A DNA stretch of 64,000 nucleotides from Candidatus Contendibacter sp. (GCA_029624765.1 JARSSO010000063.1:62001-126000); one strand, 5' to 3'. Positions 43,865 to 54,033 are shown, counted from the stretch's first letter. Notes: generated from the sequence alone by a model not told the origin. Numbers and translations: made by a program.

Positions 43865-44710
43865 ATGCTGAGCTACCGCCACGCCTTCCACGCCGGCAAC
43901 TGCGCCGACGTCTTCAAGCATGTCCTGCTGGTCCAGCTCATCCGCGCCCTGCGCCGCAAGGACAATCCGTTTTGCGTGCTCGACACCCACGCCGGCGCGG
44001 GCCGCTACGACCTGGATTCCCCGCCAGCGCGGAAGAATCGCGAATTCGTCGGTGGTATCGACCGGCTGTGGCATCGAACGGAACTGAGTCCGGAACTGGC
44101 CGATTACGTGGCGCAGGTTCGGGCGTCGAACCCGGATGATCGTTTGCGCCATTACCCCGGCTCGCCACGCATTGCCCGCGCGCTGCTGCGCCCCCGCGAC
44201 CGGTTGATCCTGACCGAGCTTCATCCAGCCGAGCACGCCGCGCTGAAAGCCGAATTCGCCGGTGACCGTCAAGTCCTGGTTCACCACGCCGACGGTTACG
44301 CCGCGCTCAAGGCGTTGCTGCCGCCCCTGGAACGGCGCGGCCTGGTTCTGATGGACCCGGCCTACGAGTTGAAGGATGAGTTCGACCGGCTCCTTGCAGC
44401 CGTTCAGGTAATTCACCGTCGCTGGGCCACGGGGATCATCGCGGTCTGGTACCCCATTCTCGACCGCGCGCCCAGCCTGCGCTGGCAGCGAACTTTGCAA
44501 GCGATGGAGATTCCGGCGCTGCTGTGCGCGGAACTGGGGCTGTATCCTTACGACGGTCCGCCGGGCCTCCATGGGTGCGGCATGATCCTCATCAATCCCC
44601 CGTGGAAGCTGGACGAAACGCTGGGCCGTCTGTTGCCCGAACTGCTGCGCTGGTTGCGCGTTGGCGAGCGAGGCCAAACCCGGCTGGAATGGCTAACTCC
44701 AGCGCCCTGA
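43865..44710 (+). CDS. rlmJ: 23S rRNA (adenine(2030)-N6)-methyltransferase RlmJ
   Basis: A 281-residue SAM-dependent N6-adenine methyltransferase that modifies A2030 of 23S rRNA. It begins MLSYRHAFHAGNCADVFKH, the RlmJ signature, with the SAM-binding VLDTHAGAGRYDL soon after. The catalytic motif reads MDPAYELK where the usual form is DPPY, a substitution worth noting. Length equals E. coli RlmJ (280). The sulfurtransferase gene follows after 24 bases. Confidence 0.93.
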   Translation: MLSYRHAFHAGNCADVFKHVLLVQLIRALRRKDNPFCVLDTHAGAGRYDLDSPPARKNREFVGGIDRLWHRTELSPELADYVAQVRASNPDDRLRHYPGSPRIARALLRPRDRLILTELHPAEHAALKAEFAGDRQVLVHHADGYAALKALLPPLERRGLVLMDPAYELKDEFDRLLAAVQVIHRRWATGIIAVWYPILDRAPSLRWQRTLQAMEIPALLCAELGLYPYDGPPGLHGCGMILINPPWKLDETLGRLLPELLRWLRVGERGQTRLEWLTPAP

Positions 44711-44734
44711 TCCCTCCCTCATATCTGAAAAATC

Positions 44735-45583
44735 ATGAATTACGATACCTTGATCGATGTCGCCACCCTGCGCGCCCACCTCGACGATCCCCAATGGGTG
44801 ATCATGGACTGCCGCTTCAGCCTGATGGATACCGAAGCGGGCCGCCGCGCTTACCAGGAAAGCCATATTCCCGACGCCCGCTACGCGCATCTTGACGAGG
44901 ATTTGTCCAGCCCAGTCACACCGGCCACGGGCCGCCATCCGCTGCCCAATCCAGGATTGCTGGCTCAGAAACTGGGTGCATGGGGCATCGGTCCCGAAAC
45001 CCAAGTCGTGGCCTACGACGACATGGGCGGGATGCTGGCGGCGGCGCGGCTGTGGTGGTTGCTGCGCTGGCTGGGGCATGGGGCGGTGGCGGTGCTGGAC
45101 GGTGGTTTTACCGCCTGGCGGCGGGCGGGATTGCCGTTGACCGCTGAACCGCCGACCGTGCGGACGACGGTCTTCAACGGCCGACCGGACGACCGGCTTT
45201 GGCTGACCACGGCGCGGGTTCAGGCGCTGCCCCCGGAGCATGTGGTGCTGGACGCGCGGGCGGCGGCGCGCTTTCGGGGCGAGATGGAGCCCATCGATCC
45301 GGTTGCCGGCCACATTCCAGGCGCGGTCAATCTGCCGACCGAGGGTCATTTAACCGTCGACGGTCATTTTCTACCCCGCGCCGAACTGCGGGCGCGGTTC
45401 GCGGCGGCGCTGGGCGAACGGCCGCCGACCACGGTGGCGCACAGTTGCGGTTCCGGCGTCACCGCCTGCCACAACCTGCTGGCGATGGAAGCCGTCGGCT
45501 TGCGCGGTTCGCGGCTGTACGCCGGTTCCTGGAGCGAGTGGATCCGCGACCCGGCCCGGCCCGTGGCGACCGGTGCCGAATGA
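44735..45583 (+). CDS. sseA: 3-mercaptopyruvate/thiosulfate sulfurtransferase (SseA-like)
   Basis: A 282-residue protein of two rhodanese domains. The N-terminal one (about 1-135) is inactive-type and the C-terminal one has the catalytic loop CGSGVTAC. The CGSGVTA form is characteristic of mercaptopyruvate sulfurtransferases, unlike the CRxGxx of thiosulfate enzymes. VDCRF-like DCRFSLMDTEAG and GHIPGAVNLP are further conserved sites. It is likely cytosolic, as no signal is seen. It is cotranscribed with rlmJ. Confidence 0.87.
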   Translation: MNYDTLIDVATLRAHLDDPQWVIMDCRFSLMDTEAGRRAYQESHIPDARYAHLDEDLSSPVTPATGRHPLPNPGLLAQKLGAWGIGPETQVVAYDDMGGMLAAARLWWLLRWLGHGAVAVLDGGFTAWRRAGLPLTAEPPTVRTTVFNGRPDDRLWLTTARVQALPPEHVVLDARAAARFRGEMEPIDPVAGHIPGAVNLPTEGHLTVDGHFLPRAELRARFAAALGERPPTTVAHSCGSGVTACHNLLAMEAVGLRGSRLYAGSWSEWIRDPARPVATGAE

Positions 45584-45640
45584 ATCGCGGTCGGCAACGA
45601 AACCGGCGCGACTGGGAGAACGCGCCGGCTTGCCGGCAAG

Positions 45641-46858
<1,218 letters not shown>

Positions 46859-46948
46859 AACACTCCCCACGAACACCGTTGTTTGAGCAACAAGAACGGC
46901 CCGGACCATCCACCGGCCCGAGCCGCCGCAAGCCGCTAGCTTAAGGTT

Positions 46949-47017
46949 TTACCTCCATGCGTCAAGGCGCGGCGGCGTACACCACCCTTGGAGCCCCGTT
47001 ATCCTGTCGCGCAGCAT
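46949..47017 (-). CDS. Possible 22-codon leader peptide upstream of argG
   Basis: A short open frame beginning MLRDRITGLQG starts 159 bases upstream of argG, with an ideal GGGAGG placed 7 bases before its ATG. It encodes 22 residues, four of them Arg, two of these by the rare AGG codon and one immediately before the stop. Upstream, GGTAG (around 47061) can pair with CTACC (around 47034), which suggests a folded leader. Arginine-sensitive attenuation is possible but unproven. The remaining part of the 315-base gap 46859-47173 shows no gene and no clear ArgR box. Confidence 0.35.
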   Translation of the reverse strand: MLRDRITGLQGWCTPPRLDAWR

Positions 47018-47173
47018 AAAGAAACCTCCCTCGGTAGTTCGGTCCTCCCAAACCCGGCCTACCTTGGAAGGTCTCTTCAGTCCGCGTTATGACCTGCAAG
47101 ATCGGGAATGACTCACCCGGATGCAGGCGTTCGTCAAACATTCGCCTGCATCATGGCGAGCATAGTCCCACCC

Positions 47174-49357
47174 CTATTTCGCCGGGCGCACCTCGACCTG
47201 CATGAAGCTGTCCTGCGCACTGATGCTCTGGATGCGGATCTGCGTGCCGGTGTTCGGGTGTATCACACTGCCCAGCGGATTGGTGGGATCGTAGTGCAGA
47301 GTGCGGTCGTCAAACATCTTGACAGCCGGCAAACTGGGTACGGGCGACAGCACATCCGCATGGTGAATATTGGGAATGCCGTCCGTAGGCGCCAGCGTGA
47401 ACGTGCTATCGTAGGTCTGGATGCGGTTGCGCCAGCGAACGCCGTCAACGCGATATAAGGTGGCGTAATGGGCATCAATCGGTAGCAGCAGACCCCTGCC
47501 GGGATGCAACCACGTGTTGTTGTTCGCTTGCGAGGTATCCCAGTAGTTGATCAGGAGGCCATCCTGATAGGCAAAATGGTCCACATAGTTGGGCTTCATG
47601 GCGGGGTAGCCGAAGTAGTAGGGTCCAACCTTGAGGCCTTGGTCGTAGCCTTTGTAGGTGCGGAACTCGGCCACATAGTATTGGCTGTAAAGCTTCTCCT
47701 CAGTACCGGTCGTAACCCGGAACCCAGTGAATGTCCAACCGGCGTTGGTCTCGGCGCCATCGAGCGGAAAACCGCTGATCTGGATATCATCAACCATGAA
47801 CCCGTCATAATTGACGCCACCATCGCTCGAATAGCGGAAACCTAGCAGCACGTTGCCGGTATACGCCGAGAGATCGACGCTGAGGTCTACCCAGCCGCCA
47901 GAGAACCCTTCGATACCGTTCGGCTCCACGCTTGAATTCGACAGGTTCGTGGGCACCGTCTGCCACGTGGCGCCGCCATCTGTCGAGATAATCACGTTTG
48001 CATAGTCATAGCCCATCTCAATACCGTAGTTGACCTTAGCAGCCAACGCCGCGCCTGCGCCGAGAGTGAACGCCTTGGTCATCTGGTTGCGCAAGTTGTT
48101 CGCGGAGCCGCTGAAGTAGAAGTAGCTCCCGGCATACGGATTAGCGATGTGCGCTATGATGGACTTCTGCGGCAGGATCACGAACAGGCCCTGGGCTTGC
48201 TTGGTATTGAACTCCATTGGGCCAAGCTTGTGCTCGGACTTCACGCCCGCGCGGGCGACCTCGTAGTTCAACCAGCCGAGCTGAAATTTTTCCCAGGCGC
48301 CCATGTGACTGGGCTTGTTCCCAATGGTGTCCTTCCCCTCGTCGATCCAGGAACCGGACGACATCAGGGTCCAGAACCCAGTCCCGTTCTCGCTGTAGTA
48401 GTCGTACAGGTCGGGCAGGCCCAGGTCGTGGCCGAACTCGTGTGCCAACACGCCAACGCCGCTGTCCTCAGGCTGGATGGTGTATTTGCCGACCCAGTAG
48501 TCACTACCGCCGATCTGGATACCGCCGAGCTTGTTGAAGGTCGGCCCGGCAACTCCCTGCAACTCGTAGTGGGCGTACCAACTGTGGCTCCAGATCGTCG
48601 TCGGGGCGCCGCCCTCTTCCTCGCCCAAGCCAGCGTGCACCGACTGGAACGTATCGATGTAACCATCCGGCTCGTTGAAATCCCCGTCGCCGTCGTAATC
48701 GTAACGGTCCCACACGTCGAACTGGCTTAGGTATGCGTTAATCTCGGCAGGGGTCTTGCCCGCCGCGATCTGTGCGTTGTACCAGCCGTTCACCGAGTCC
48801 TGGAGGAAGTTCCACACCTTGGAACCTGGATTGTCGTCGTAGTCGACGGCATCGCCCGGGACCATCACCCAGTCGGTCACATCACCGTGGACGGCATAGC
48901 GATTGGAGGACTGCTCAATGTAGTAGTTGCGCATCGAGTTCGCGCCGGGCGCATCATTGAACAGCACGTTCATATAGTAGGCACGGCTGAAATCCGGGAC
49001 CCAAATCGTGGTGTTGTCAACAGCGCGATTCGGTGCTGGCAAGTTATTGTGGGCAAGATCAGCAAACTCACCAAGCACGGTCCAGACCGCGCCTTCGCCT
49101 TCGCGGGCAAGCTCGACGTATTGGCCGCGAGCCACTTCATGTGTCTTGCCATAGGCTTTGCCGTTGAGCTTCGCCTCCAGCGCCCGTTTTTTGAGTTCAA
49201 GTTGCCTGGTGGTCAAGGGGTCCGGCAAGTTATCGCCGCGCCCGACCGAGGCGGCTTCATCGCGTCCACTACTGCCACTCGCTTGAACAGGCGCAGTACC
49301 CATGGCAACCAACAAGGCGATGGTTAACGAAAGGAATAAGTTGCTTATGAGTTTCAT
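47174..49357 (-). CDS. Secreted M6-family (immune inhibitor A-like) metalloprotease
   Basis: A 727-residue exported protease. The signal peptide ends near TAPVQASG; a pro-region rich in charged residues runs to about 110. The zinc site is HEFGHDLGLPD (306-316) with WTLMSSGSW as the Met-turn region, which places it in the M6 peptidases. About residues 430-560 form a beta-sandwich domain (GGWVDLSVDLSAYTG and VNYDGFMVDDIQISG) found in immune-inhibitor-A proteins. No PEP-CTERM or other sorting tail is seen. A c-di-GMP riboswitch lies upstream in its leader. Confidence 0.87.
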   Translation of the reverse strand: MKLISNLFLSLTIALLVAMGTAPVQASGSSGRDEAASVGRGDNLPDPLTTRQLELKKRALEAKLNGKAYGKTHEVARGQYVELAREGEGAVWTVLGEFADLAHNNLPAPNRAVDNTTIWVPDFSRAYYMNVLFNDAPGANSMRNYYIEQSSNRYAVHGDVTDWVMVPGDAVDYDDNPGSKVWNFLQDSVNGWYNAQIAAGKTPAEINAYLSQFDVWDRYDYDGDGDFNEPDGYIDTFQSVHAGLGEEEGGAPTTIWSHSWYAHYELQGVAGPTFNKLGGIQIGGSDYWVGKYTIQPEDSGVGVLAHEFGHDLGLPDLYDYYSENGTGFWTLMSSGSWIDEGKDTIGNKPSHMGAWEKFQLGWLNYEVARAGVKSEHKLGPMEFNTKQAQGLFVILPQKSIIAHIANPYAGSYFYFSGSANNLRNQMTKAFTLGAGAALAAKVNYGIEMGYDYANVIISTDGGATWQTVPTNLSNSSVEPNGIEGFSGGWVDLSVDLSAYTGNVLLGFRYSSDGGVNYDGFMVDDIQISGFPLDGAETNAGWTFTGFRVTTGTEEKLYSQYYVAEFRTYKGYDQGLKVGPYYFGYPAMKPNYVDHFAYQDGLLINYWDTSQANNNTWLHPGRGLLLPIDAHYATLYRVDGVRWRNRIQTYDSTFTLAPTDGIPNIHHADVLSPVPSLPAVKMFDDRTLHYDPTNPLGSVIHPNTGTQIRIQSISAQDSFMQVEVRPAK

Positions 49358-49495
49358 GGGTCACTCCTTAAGCCTCAATCAATGCATACGAAATAATTCT
49401 GATTAAAAACATGCAAGTATCGCCTTGGCCGCTAGCAGTGCTGATGGCTCGCAAAGTACTTAACGGCCAAGGCAACCCTCAGCGAGGTAACCAAG

Positions 49496-49622
49496 AAAAA
49501 AGCCGCGCCACCTCCCGCGACCTATACGAAGATCGCCCTCGGCAGTCCGGCTTTCCTGGAACGAATCCACTCAGGATCCGCGACTTTCTGCCCTTACCTT
49601 GCGGTAAGTTTGGCTTTACAGA
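49496..49622 (-). ncRNA. c-di-GMP-I (GEMM) riboswitch with terminator, upstream of the M6 protease
   Basis: Read on the minus strand, the aptamer has the GEMM-I order: AAAGCCAAAC, a six-pair P2 (CTTACC/GGTAAG, 49593-49608) closed by a GCAA tetraloop, and a GAAAG joining segment. A P3 stem CGGATCC/GGATTCG follows, then the 3' strand GCCGGACTGCCGA. The positions that stack on or pair with c-di-GMP in the Vibrio Vc2 aptamer appear conserved. Immediately after comes a terminator, GTCGCG (49516-49521) pairing with CGCGGC (49502-49507) and a T-run at 49496-49501, then 138 bases to the protease ATG. The closing P1 stem is not obvious. The rest of 49358-49746 shows no gene. Confidence 0.78.
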
Positions 49623-49746
49623 CTGTACTATTAAGATAACAATAAGGCATGAATCAATATCTTTTGTTTGACCACCTCCGCTTGTCCCACAGCGCGCCAA
49701 GGGGATTCGCGGAGCCAGGTTTTGGCCCCGCGAGTAGTCACTACCT

Positions 49747-51831
49747 CTACTTTCTACCGCAGCTAGAGTTAGCCGCCGCCGATACAATGGCGTCTTTTGC
49801 CGTGGCTGTGATCAATCCTTGCAACACAAAATTCCCGGCCGTCTTGGCTACGCAGGACACGTACTGGCCATGGTTTTTCCAGGACATCGTCGTGCCGCGT
49901 GGACCTTCGCACGGGCAGAACTGCGCGATGGAGCAACCCGTGGTTGGATCGACCACCACACCCGCCGGTGTAAATCCGCAGATATCGTCCGCGTTCGACA
50001 CGCCGTCACCATCGATGTCCGCATCGCAAGCATCGCCCTGACCGTCCCCATCAAAGTCCTCTTGGCTAGGATTCGCTACCAGCGGGCAGTTGTCGCCAGT
50101 GACGATTCCATCTCCATCGGGGTCACCGTCGCAAGCGTCACCAATGCCGTCGCCATCCAGATCGGCTTGGTTGGGATTAGCAATCAAGGGGCAATTATCA
50201 TCGCCATCCGAAACCCCGTCGCTGTCATCGTCGGTATCGCAAGCATCGCCCTGACCGTCCGCATCCGCGTCATCCTGGCTGGGGTTAGCAACCAATGGAC
50301 AATTATCCATGTTGTTTGGCACGTCGTCGCCATCCCCATCGCTGTCGCAAACATCTCCGATCCCATCGCCATCCAGATCGGCTTGGTCGGAATTAGCAAT
50401 CAAGGGGCAATTGTCAGCGGTATCCAGAACCCCGTCGTTGTCATCGTCGGCGTCGCAGGCATCGCCCTCGCTGTCTCCATCGGAGTTGGTTTGCTCAGGA
50501 TTCGATACTAGCGGACAGTTGTCGCCAGTGACGATTCCATCTCCATCGGGGTCATTGTCGCAAACATCGCCAAGGCCATCGTGGTCAGTATCGATTTGGT
50601 CTGGATTCCAGCTAAAGGGGCAGTTGTCGGCGGTATCCGTAACCCCATCGTTATCATCATCGGCGTCGCAGGCATCGCCAACGAGATCAAGATCGGAATC
50701 CGTCTGATCCGAGTTGGAGACCAATGGACAGTTGTCGCTCGTATCCAGGACGTTGTCATTGTCATCATCGTTGTCGCACACATCGCCCGTACCATCAGAG
50801 TCGAAATCAGCCTGGTCCGGGTTGAAATCAGTGCGGCAGTTATCTTCACTATCCAAAATACCGTCACCATCACTGTCGACTGGCAGTGGCTGCCAGTCGG
50901 GATAGTAATCATTATTCGAGCTGGTGGAGATATTGATCGGAATATTAGTCGGACCCGCGCTTTCCCCCTTCATCACGTAGATTTGGTACCTCCCCCCCAT
51001 CCAACTGTCAAACACGATTCGGGTACCGTCGGGCGACCAGCGGGGGCTTATGTTAATTGAGCCTGGGTTGTTGTTGGTAAGGTTGGCCTGGCTTGTAGGA
51101 TCGTCGGGGTTCATCACCCAGACATTGGAACTTCCCGCCGGGCCCCTCTCAAAAACGATTTTGGTGCCGTCGGGCGACCAGGACGGCGACATGGAATTCA
51201 TCCCATTGTTGGTTATTTGAGTTATTTGTTGGGGTGGCTCAGAGCAGTTGGGATTCACCCGGTAGATTTCCGTGTGGGTATTGCCCAGCGATTGAACGAA
51301 CGCTATCTTGCTACCATCGGGTGACCAGTCGGGTTGTAAAGCGGAAGGAAAATGTGTGGTATTACTGGGTGTTAGCTTGCACTGATTATTCCCGTCGGCG
51401 TCCATGACCCAGAGGTTAGCGCCAGGATTACCGAGTTTACGGCTGAATACGATCTTGGCGCCATCGGGTGACCACGCGGGATAACTTTCGTCGGCAGAGC
51501 TGCCACTGGTTAGATTGATCAGGCCTGTGCCATCGGCATTCATCATGTAGATGTCGAAATTGCCACTACGGTTGCTCGTGAATGCGATCTTGGCGCCATC
51601 GGGTGACCAAACGGGGCTAGAATCATAGCCCGGGTCATTCGTAAGGTTGGTCTTGGCTGAACCATCGGGGTTCATCACGCAGATTTCAAAGTTTCCGTTG
51701 AGATCACAGGTGAAAGCGATCTTGCCATTCGCCCCTGGGAACGTTGCAAAACTGGGGGGGGCTGGAATCAGCCAAAGACCAACCCCGAGGGCCAGCATCA
51801 CGCTCAAGTTCAAGAAGGTCTTGATATCCAT
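49747..51831 (-). CDS. Exported TolB-like beta-propeller protein with thrombospondin type 3 repeats
   Basis: A 694-residue secreted protein with a signal peptide (about 1-30). Residues about 35-310 hold six or so TolB/PD40 propeller blades, each with WSPDGAKIAF- or WSPDGTKIVF-type motifs. About 320-650 is a long array of thrombospondin type 3 calcium-binding repeats, with DxDxDGxxDxxDNCP units. The C-terminal 60 residues have several cysteines. ATG at 51831 is set by AGGAG and by the signal peptide; the frame extends 14 codons upstream. It is probably a calcium-dependent surface or matrix protein. It is under a near-duplicate of the protease riboswitch. Confidence 0.85.
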   Translation of the reverse strand: MDIKTFLNLSVMLALGVGLWLIPAPPSFATFPGANGKIAFTCDLNGNFEICVMNPDGSAKTNLTNDPGYDSSPVWSPDGAKIAFTSNRSGNFDIYMMNADGTGLINLTSGSSADESYPAWSPDGAKIVFSRKLGNPGANLWVMDADGNNQCKLTPSNTTHFPSALQPDWSPDGSKIAFVQSLGNTHTEIYRVNPNCSEPPQQITQITNNGMNSMSPSWSPDGTKIVFERGPAGSSNVWVMNPDDPTSQANLTNNNPGSINISPRWSPDGTRIVFDSWMGGRYQIYVMKGESAGPTNIPINISTSSNNDYYPDWQPLPVDSDGDGILDSEDNCRTDFNPDQADFDSDGTGDVCDNDDDNDNVLDTSDNCPLVSNSDQTDSDLDLVGDACDADDDNDGVTDTADNCPFSWNPDQIDTDHDGLGDVCDNDPDGDGIVTGDNCPLVSNPEQTNSDGDSEGDACDADDDNDGVLDTADNCPLIANSDQADLDGDGIGDVCDSDGDGDDVPNNMDNCPLVANPSQDDADADGQGDACDTDDDSDGVSDGDDNCPLIANPNQADLDGDGIGDACDGDPDGDGIVTGDNCPLVANPSQEDFDGDGQGDACDADIDGDGVSNADDICGFTPAGVVVDPTTGCSIAQFCPCEGPRGTTMSWKNHGQYVSCVAKTAGNFVLQGLITATAKDAIVSAAANSSCGRK
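49990..50880. repeat. Degenerate tandem repeats encoding the thrombospondin type 3 array
   Basis: Units of about 70-110 bases recur throughout this stretch, with recurring pieces such as CAATTATC/CAGTTGTC followed by a CATCG-rich part. Some blocks are almost identical, for instance those near 50100 and 50520 that both read GTGACGATTCCATCTCCATC. The array could change length by recombination while staying in frame. Confidence 0.75.
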
Positions 51832-51860
51832 CGGAACTCTCCTGCTGTCTGACGCACAAC

Positions 51861-51982
51861 AAAAAAGCCGCACTACCTCTCGCGACCTTCACGAAGATCG
51901 TTGTCGGCAGTCCGGCTGTCCTGGGATCCCTCAGGATCCGTAACTTTCCGCCCCTACCTTGCGGTAAGTTTGGCTTTACACA
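51861..51982 (-). ncRNA. c-di-GMP-I (GEMM) riboswitch with terminator, upstream of the TolB/TSP3 gene
   Basis: A near-duplicate of the element at 49496-49622, on the same strand and 30 bases before the TolB/TSP3 start codon. The P2 helix and its GCAA loop are identical. P3 is GGATCC/GGATCC where the other copy has a G-U pair. The terminator is GTCGCG (51881-51886) pairing with TGCGGC (51867-51872), with a T-run at 51861-51866. The terminator stem differs from the other copy by a base change that keeps pairing. These compensatory differences support a functional RNA. Confidence 0.78.
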
Positions 51983-51985
51983 TTG

Positions 51986-52376
51986 ACAGCTTCTGATAAC
52001 ACAAAAAACCCTATAAGTAAAGTAAGTAATATACTCAACAATCAATCACATTTTTTACCTTTATATACCAAATATCTTCACTTACTCCCAAAACCACCCC
52101 CGCTACTCTCCCCACCCGTCCTTAGCGTCACCATCGCTTGGCTCGGTCAACCAGAACCGCGCCGCCACCGCACTCCACATTACTACCTGATCCAGCCAAG
52201 GCGCCAACTCCCCACGGCGCCAAGAGGCAGCAGCTACGCCGAATCCCGCGCGATCCACTTCTTGAGCGCCGTGTCCATCCGCGCCCGCGAGTCTTTGCCA
52301 GTCCCCTGAAGTACGCACCATCCTGGAGGTTTATAATCCATCGCTAACCCACCGCCACGCCACACTGGACCTTCCC
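51986..52376. other. Intergenic region, no gene recognised
   Basis: The first 90 bases are AT-rich and probably hold the promoter of the riboswitch-controlled TolB/TSP3 gene on the minus strand. The remaining 300 bases up to pyrC are GC-rich. A 72-codon minus-strand frame (52103-52321) lacks a ribosome-binding site and family pattern. No RNA or repeat was recognised. Confidence 0.45.
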
Positions 52377-53411
52377 ATGGACACCCTGACACTCACCCGC
52401 CCGGACGACTGGCATTTGCACCTGCGCGACGGCGCGGCGATGCGCGCGGTCGTGCCGCACAGCGCCCGCCAGTTCGCCCGCGCCATCATCATGCCGAATT
52501 TGCGGCCGCCGGTGACCACCACCGCGCAGGCGCTGGCCTATCGGGAGCGTATTCTGGTCGCCGTGCCGGAAGGGGTGGCATTCCAGCCGTTGATGACGCT
52601 GTACCTGACCAACAACACCACGCCGGACGAAATCGCCCGCGCCAGCGAATCCGGCCACGTCGCCGCCTGCAAGCTGTACCCCGCCGGCGCAACGACCCAT
52701 TCCGATTCCGGCGTGACCGCCATCGATGAAATCTATCCGGTGCTGGAGGCGATGCAGGCGCGGGGGCTGCCCCTGTCGATTCACGGTGAAGTCACCGATC
52801 CGGCGGTCGATGTCTTCGACCGCGAGGCGGTTTTCATCGACCAGGTGCTCACGCCACTGGTCTGGGACTTTCCCGAGTTGAAGATCGTGCTGGAGCACAT
52901 CACCACCGAGGACGCGGCGGATTACGTCCGGGAAGCGCCGGTTACGGTGGCGGCGACGATCACCGCCCATCACCTGCTCTACAATCGCAACGCCCTTTTC
53001 CAGAGCGGCCTTCGCCCGCACCACTACTGCCTGCCGATCCTCAAGCGCGAACGCCATCGTCAGGCGTTGATCCAAGCGGCCACCAGCGGCAATCCCAAAT
53101 TCTTTCTCGGCACCGACAGCGCCCCGCACCCGCGCCGGGACAAGGAAACGGCTTGTGGCTGCGCCGGCTGCTACACCGCCCACGCGGCGCTGGAGCTGTA
53201 CGCCGAGGCGTTCGACGCCGCCGGGGCGTTGGACCGGCTGGAAGCTTTCGCCAGCTTCCACGGCGCGGATTTCCACGGCCTGCCGCGCAATCCAGGAACG
53301 GTCACCCTCACCCGCCAACCCACCTCGGTTCCCGAATCCCTCCCGTTCGGCGAGGACGAACTGATCCCGCTGCGGGCCGGGGAAACCTTGAATTGGCGGC
53401 TTGCGGATTGA
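52377..53411 (+). CDS. pyrC: Dihydroorotase
   Basis: A 344-residue enzyme for the third step of pyrimidine synthesis. The metal-binding HxH is in DDWHLHLRDG near the N-terminus. The carboxylated lysine is in AACKLYPAGATTHSDSG, and further metal ligands are in SIHGEV, LEHITT and FLGTDSAPH. Length and sequence match the compact E. coli PyrC class, not the larger Bacillus type. It stands alone. Confidence 0.95.
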   Translation: MDTLTLTRPDDWHLHLRDGAAMRAVVPHSARQFARAIIMPNLRPPVTTTAQALAYRERILVAVPEGVAFQPLMTLYLTNNTTPDEIARASESGHVAACKLYPAGATTHSDSGVTAIDEIYPVLEAMQARGLPLSIHGEVTDPAVDVFDREAVFIDQVLTPLVWDFPELKIVLEHITTEDAADYVREAPVTVAATITAHHLLYNRNALFQSGLRPHHYCLPILKRERHRQALIQAATSGNPKFFLGTDSAPHPRRDKETACGCAGCYTAHAALELYAEAFDAAGALDRLEAFASFHGADFHGLPRNPGTVTLTRQPTSVPESLPFGEDELIPLRAGETLNWRLAD

Positions 53412-53579
53412 GCCTCTCCACCCTCGTTTCCGACCGTCCTCCCGCACCGGACAGGGGAGCCGGGTAGTGTGTTCACTCTAATTTCCATTGCTACAGTACG
53501 CCTCAACACAGGTTGAAACCCCGCCGGGTACGCTGAAAACCGGCATTTTGATCAATACCTTGAGTCGAGGAGAGTCATC

Positions 53580-53969
53580 ATGGCAAACGTTGCGTTGAAG
53601 AGCATCATCGAAGCCCCCATGGCCACCAACATCCGCGAATCGGCCAATCGCATCTGGCTGGCCGGGCTGGGCGCCTTCGCCAAGACCCAGGAAGAAAGCG
53701 AAAAGCTGTTCCAGTCCCTGATCAAGGAAGGCGAGGCCGTCGAGAAGCGCGCCAAGGCCACGGCCGAAGCCCGTTTTGAGGAAGCCAGGGGCAAGGTCGT
53801 CGAATTTCGCGGCAAGGCCAATGAGCAGTTCGACCGGCTGGAAGAACTGTTCCAGGAGCGGGTGGCCCAGGTGCTGGGCCGGCTGGGCGTGCCGACCCAG
53901 GAAGACATTCAGGAATTGGCCAAGCGCGTCGAGGCCCTGAATCAGAGCATCATGGCCCTGAAAAAGTAA
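53580..53969 (+). CDS. Phasin family protein
   Basis: A 129-residue alanine- and glutamate-rich helical protein. The phasin signature is IRESANRIWLAGLGAFAKTQ, followed by a long amphipathic helix through about residue 100 and a C-terminal coiled-coil (LAKRVEALNQSIMALKK). Phasins of this PhaF/PhaI type coat polyhydroxyalkanoate granules and influence their size. The ATG follows GAGGAGAG at good spacing. The gene is monocistronic, ending in a strong terminator. No pha synthesis gene is nearby. Confidence 0.88.
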   Translation: MANVALKSIIEAPMATNIRESANRIWLAGLGAFAKTQEESEKLFQSLIKEGEAVEKRAKATAEARFEEARGKVVEFRGKANEQFDRLEELFQERVAQVLGRLGVPTQEDIQELAKRVEALNQSIMALKK

Positions 53970-53994
53970 GTACCCACCGTCGACTCGCTTGAAC

Positions 53995-54033
53995 GAGGTC
54001 CCATGGCGAACCACCATGGGGCCTCGGTTTTTT
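53995..54033 (+). terminator. Intrinsic terminator after the phasin gene
   Basis: GAGGTCCCATGG (53995-54006) pairs with CCATGGGGCCTC (54014-54025), a 12-bp stem with one G-T pair and a 7-base loop. TTTTTT follows at 54028-54033. Confidence 0.88.

Noticed and set aside
46980..47110. The argG upstream region considered as a third c-di-GMP riboswitch or a tRNA
   Set aside because: It lacks the CAAAC-P2-tetraloop order of the two real copies and does not fold into a cloverleaf with a T-loop.
52103..52321. A 72-codon minus-strand frame before pyrC
   Set aside because: It has no ribosome-binding site, a Trp/Gly-rich unlikely composition and no recognisable family.
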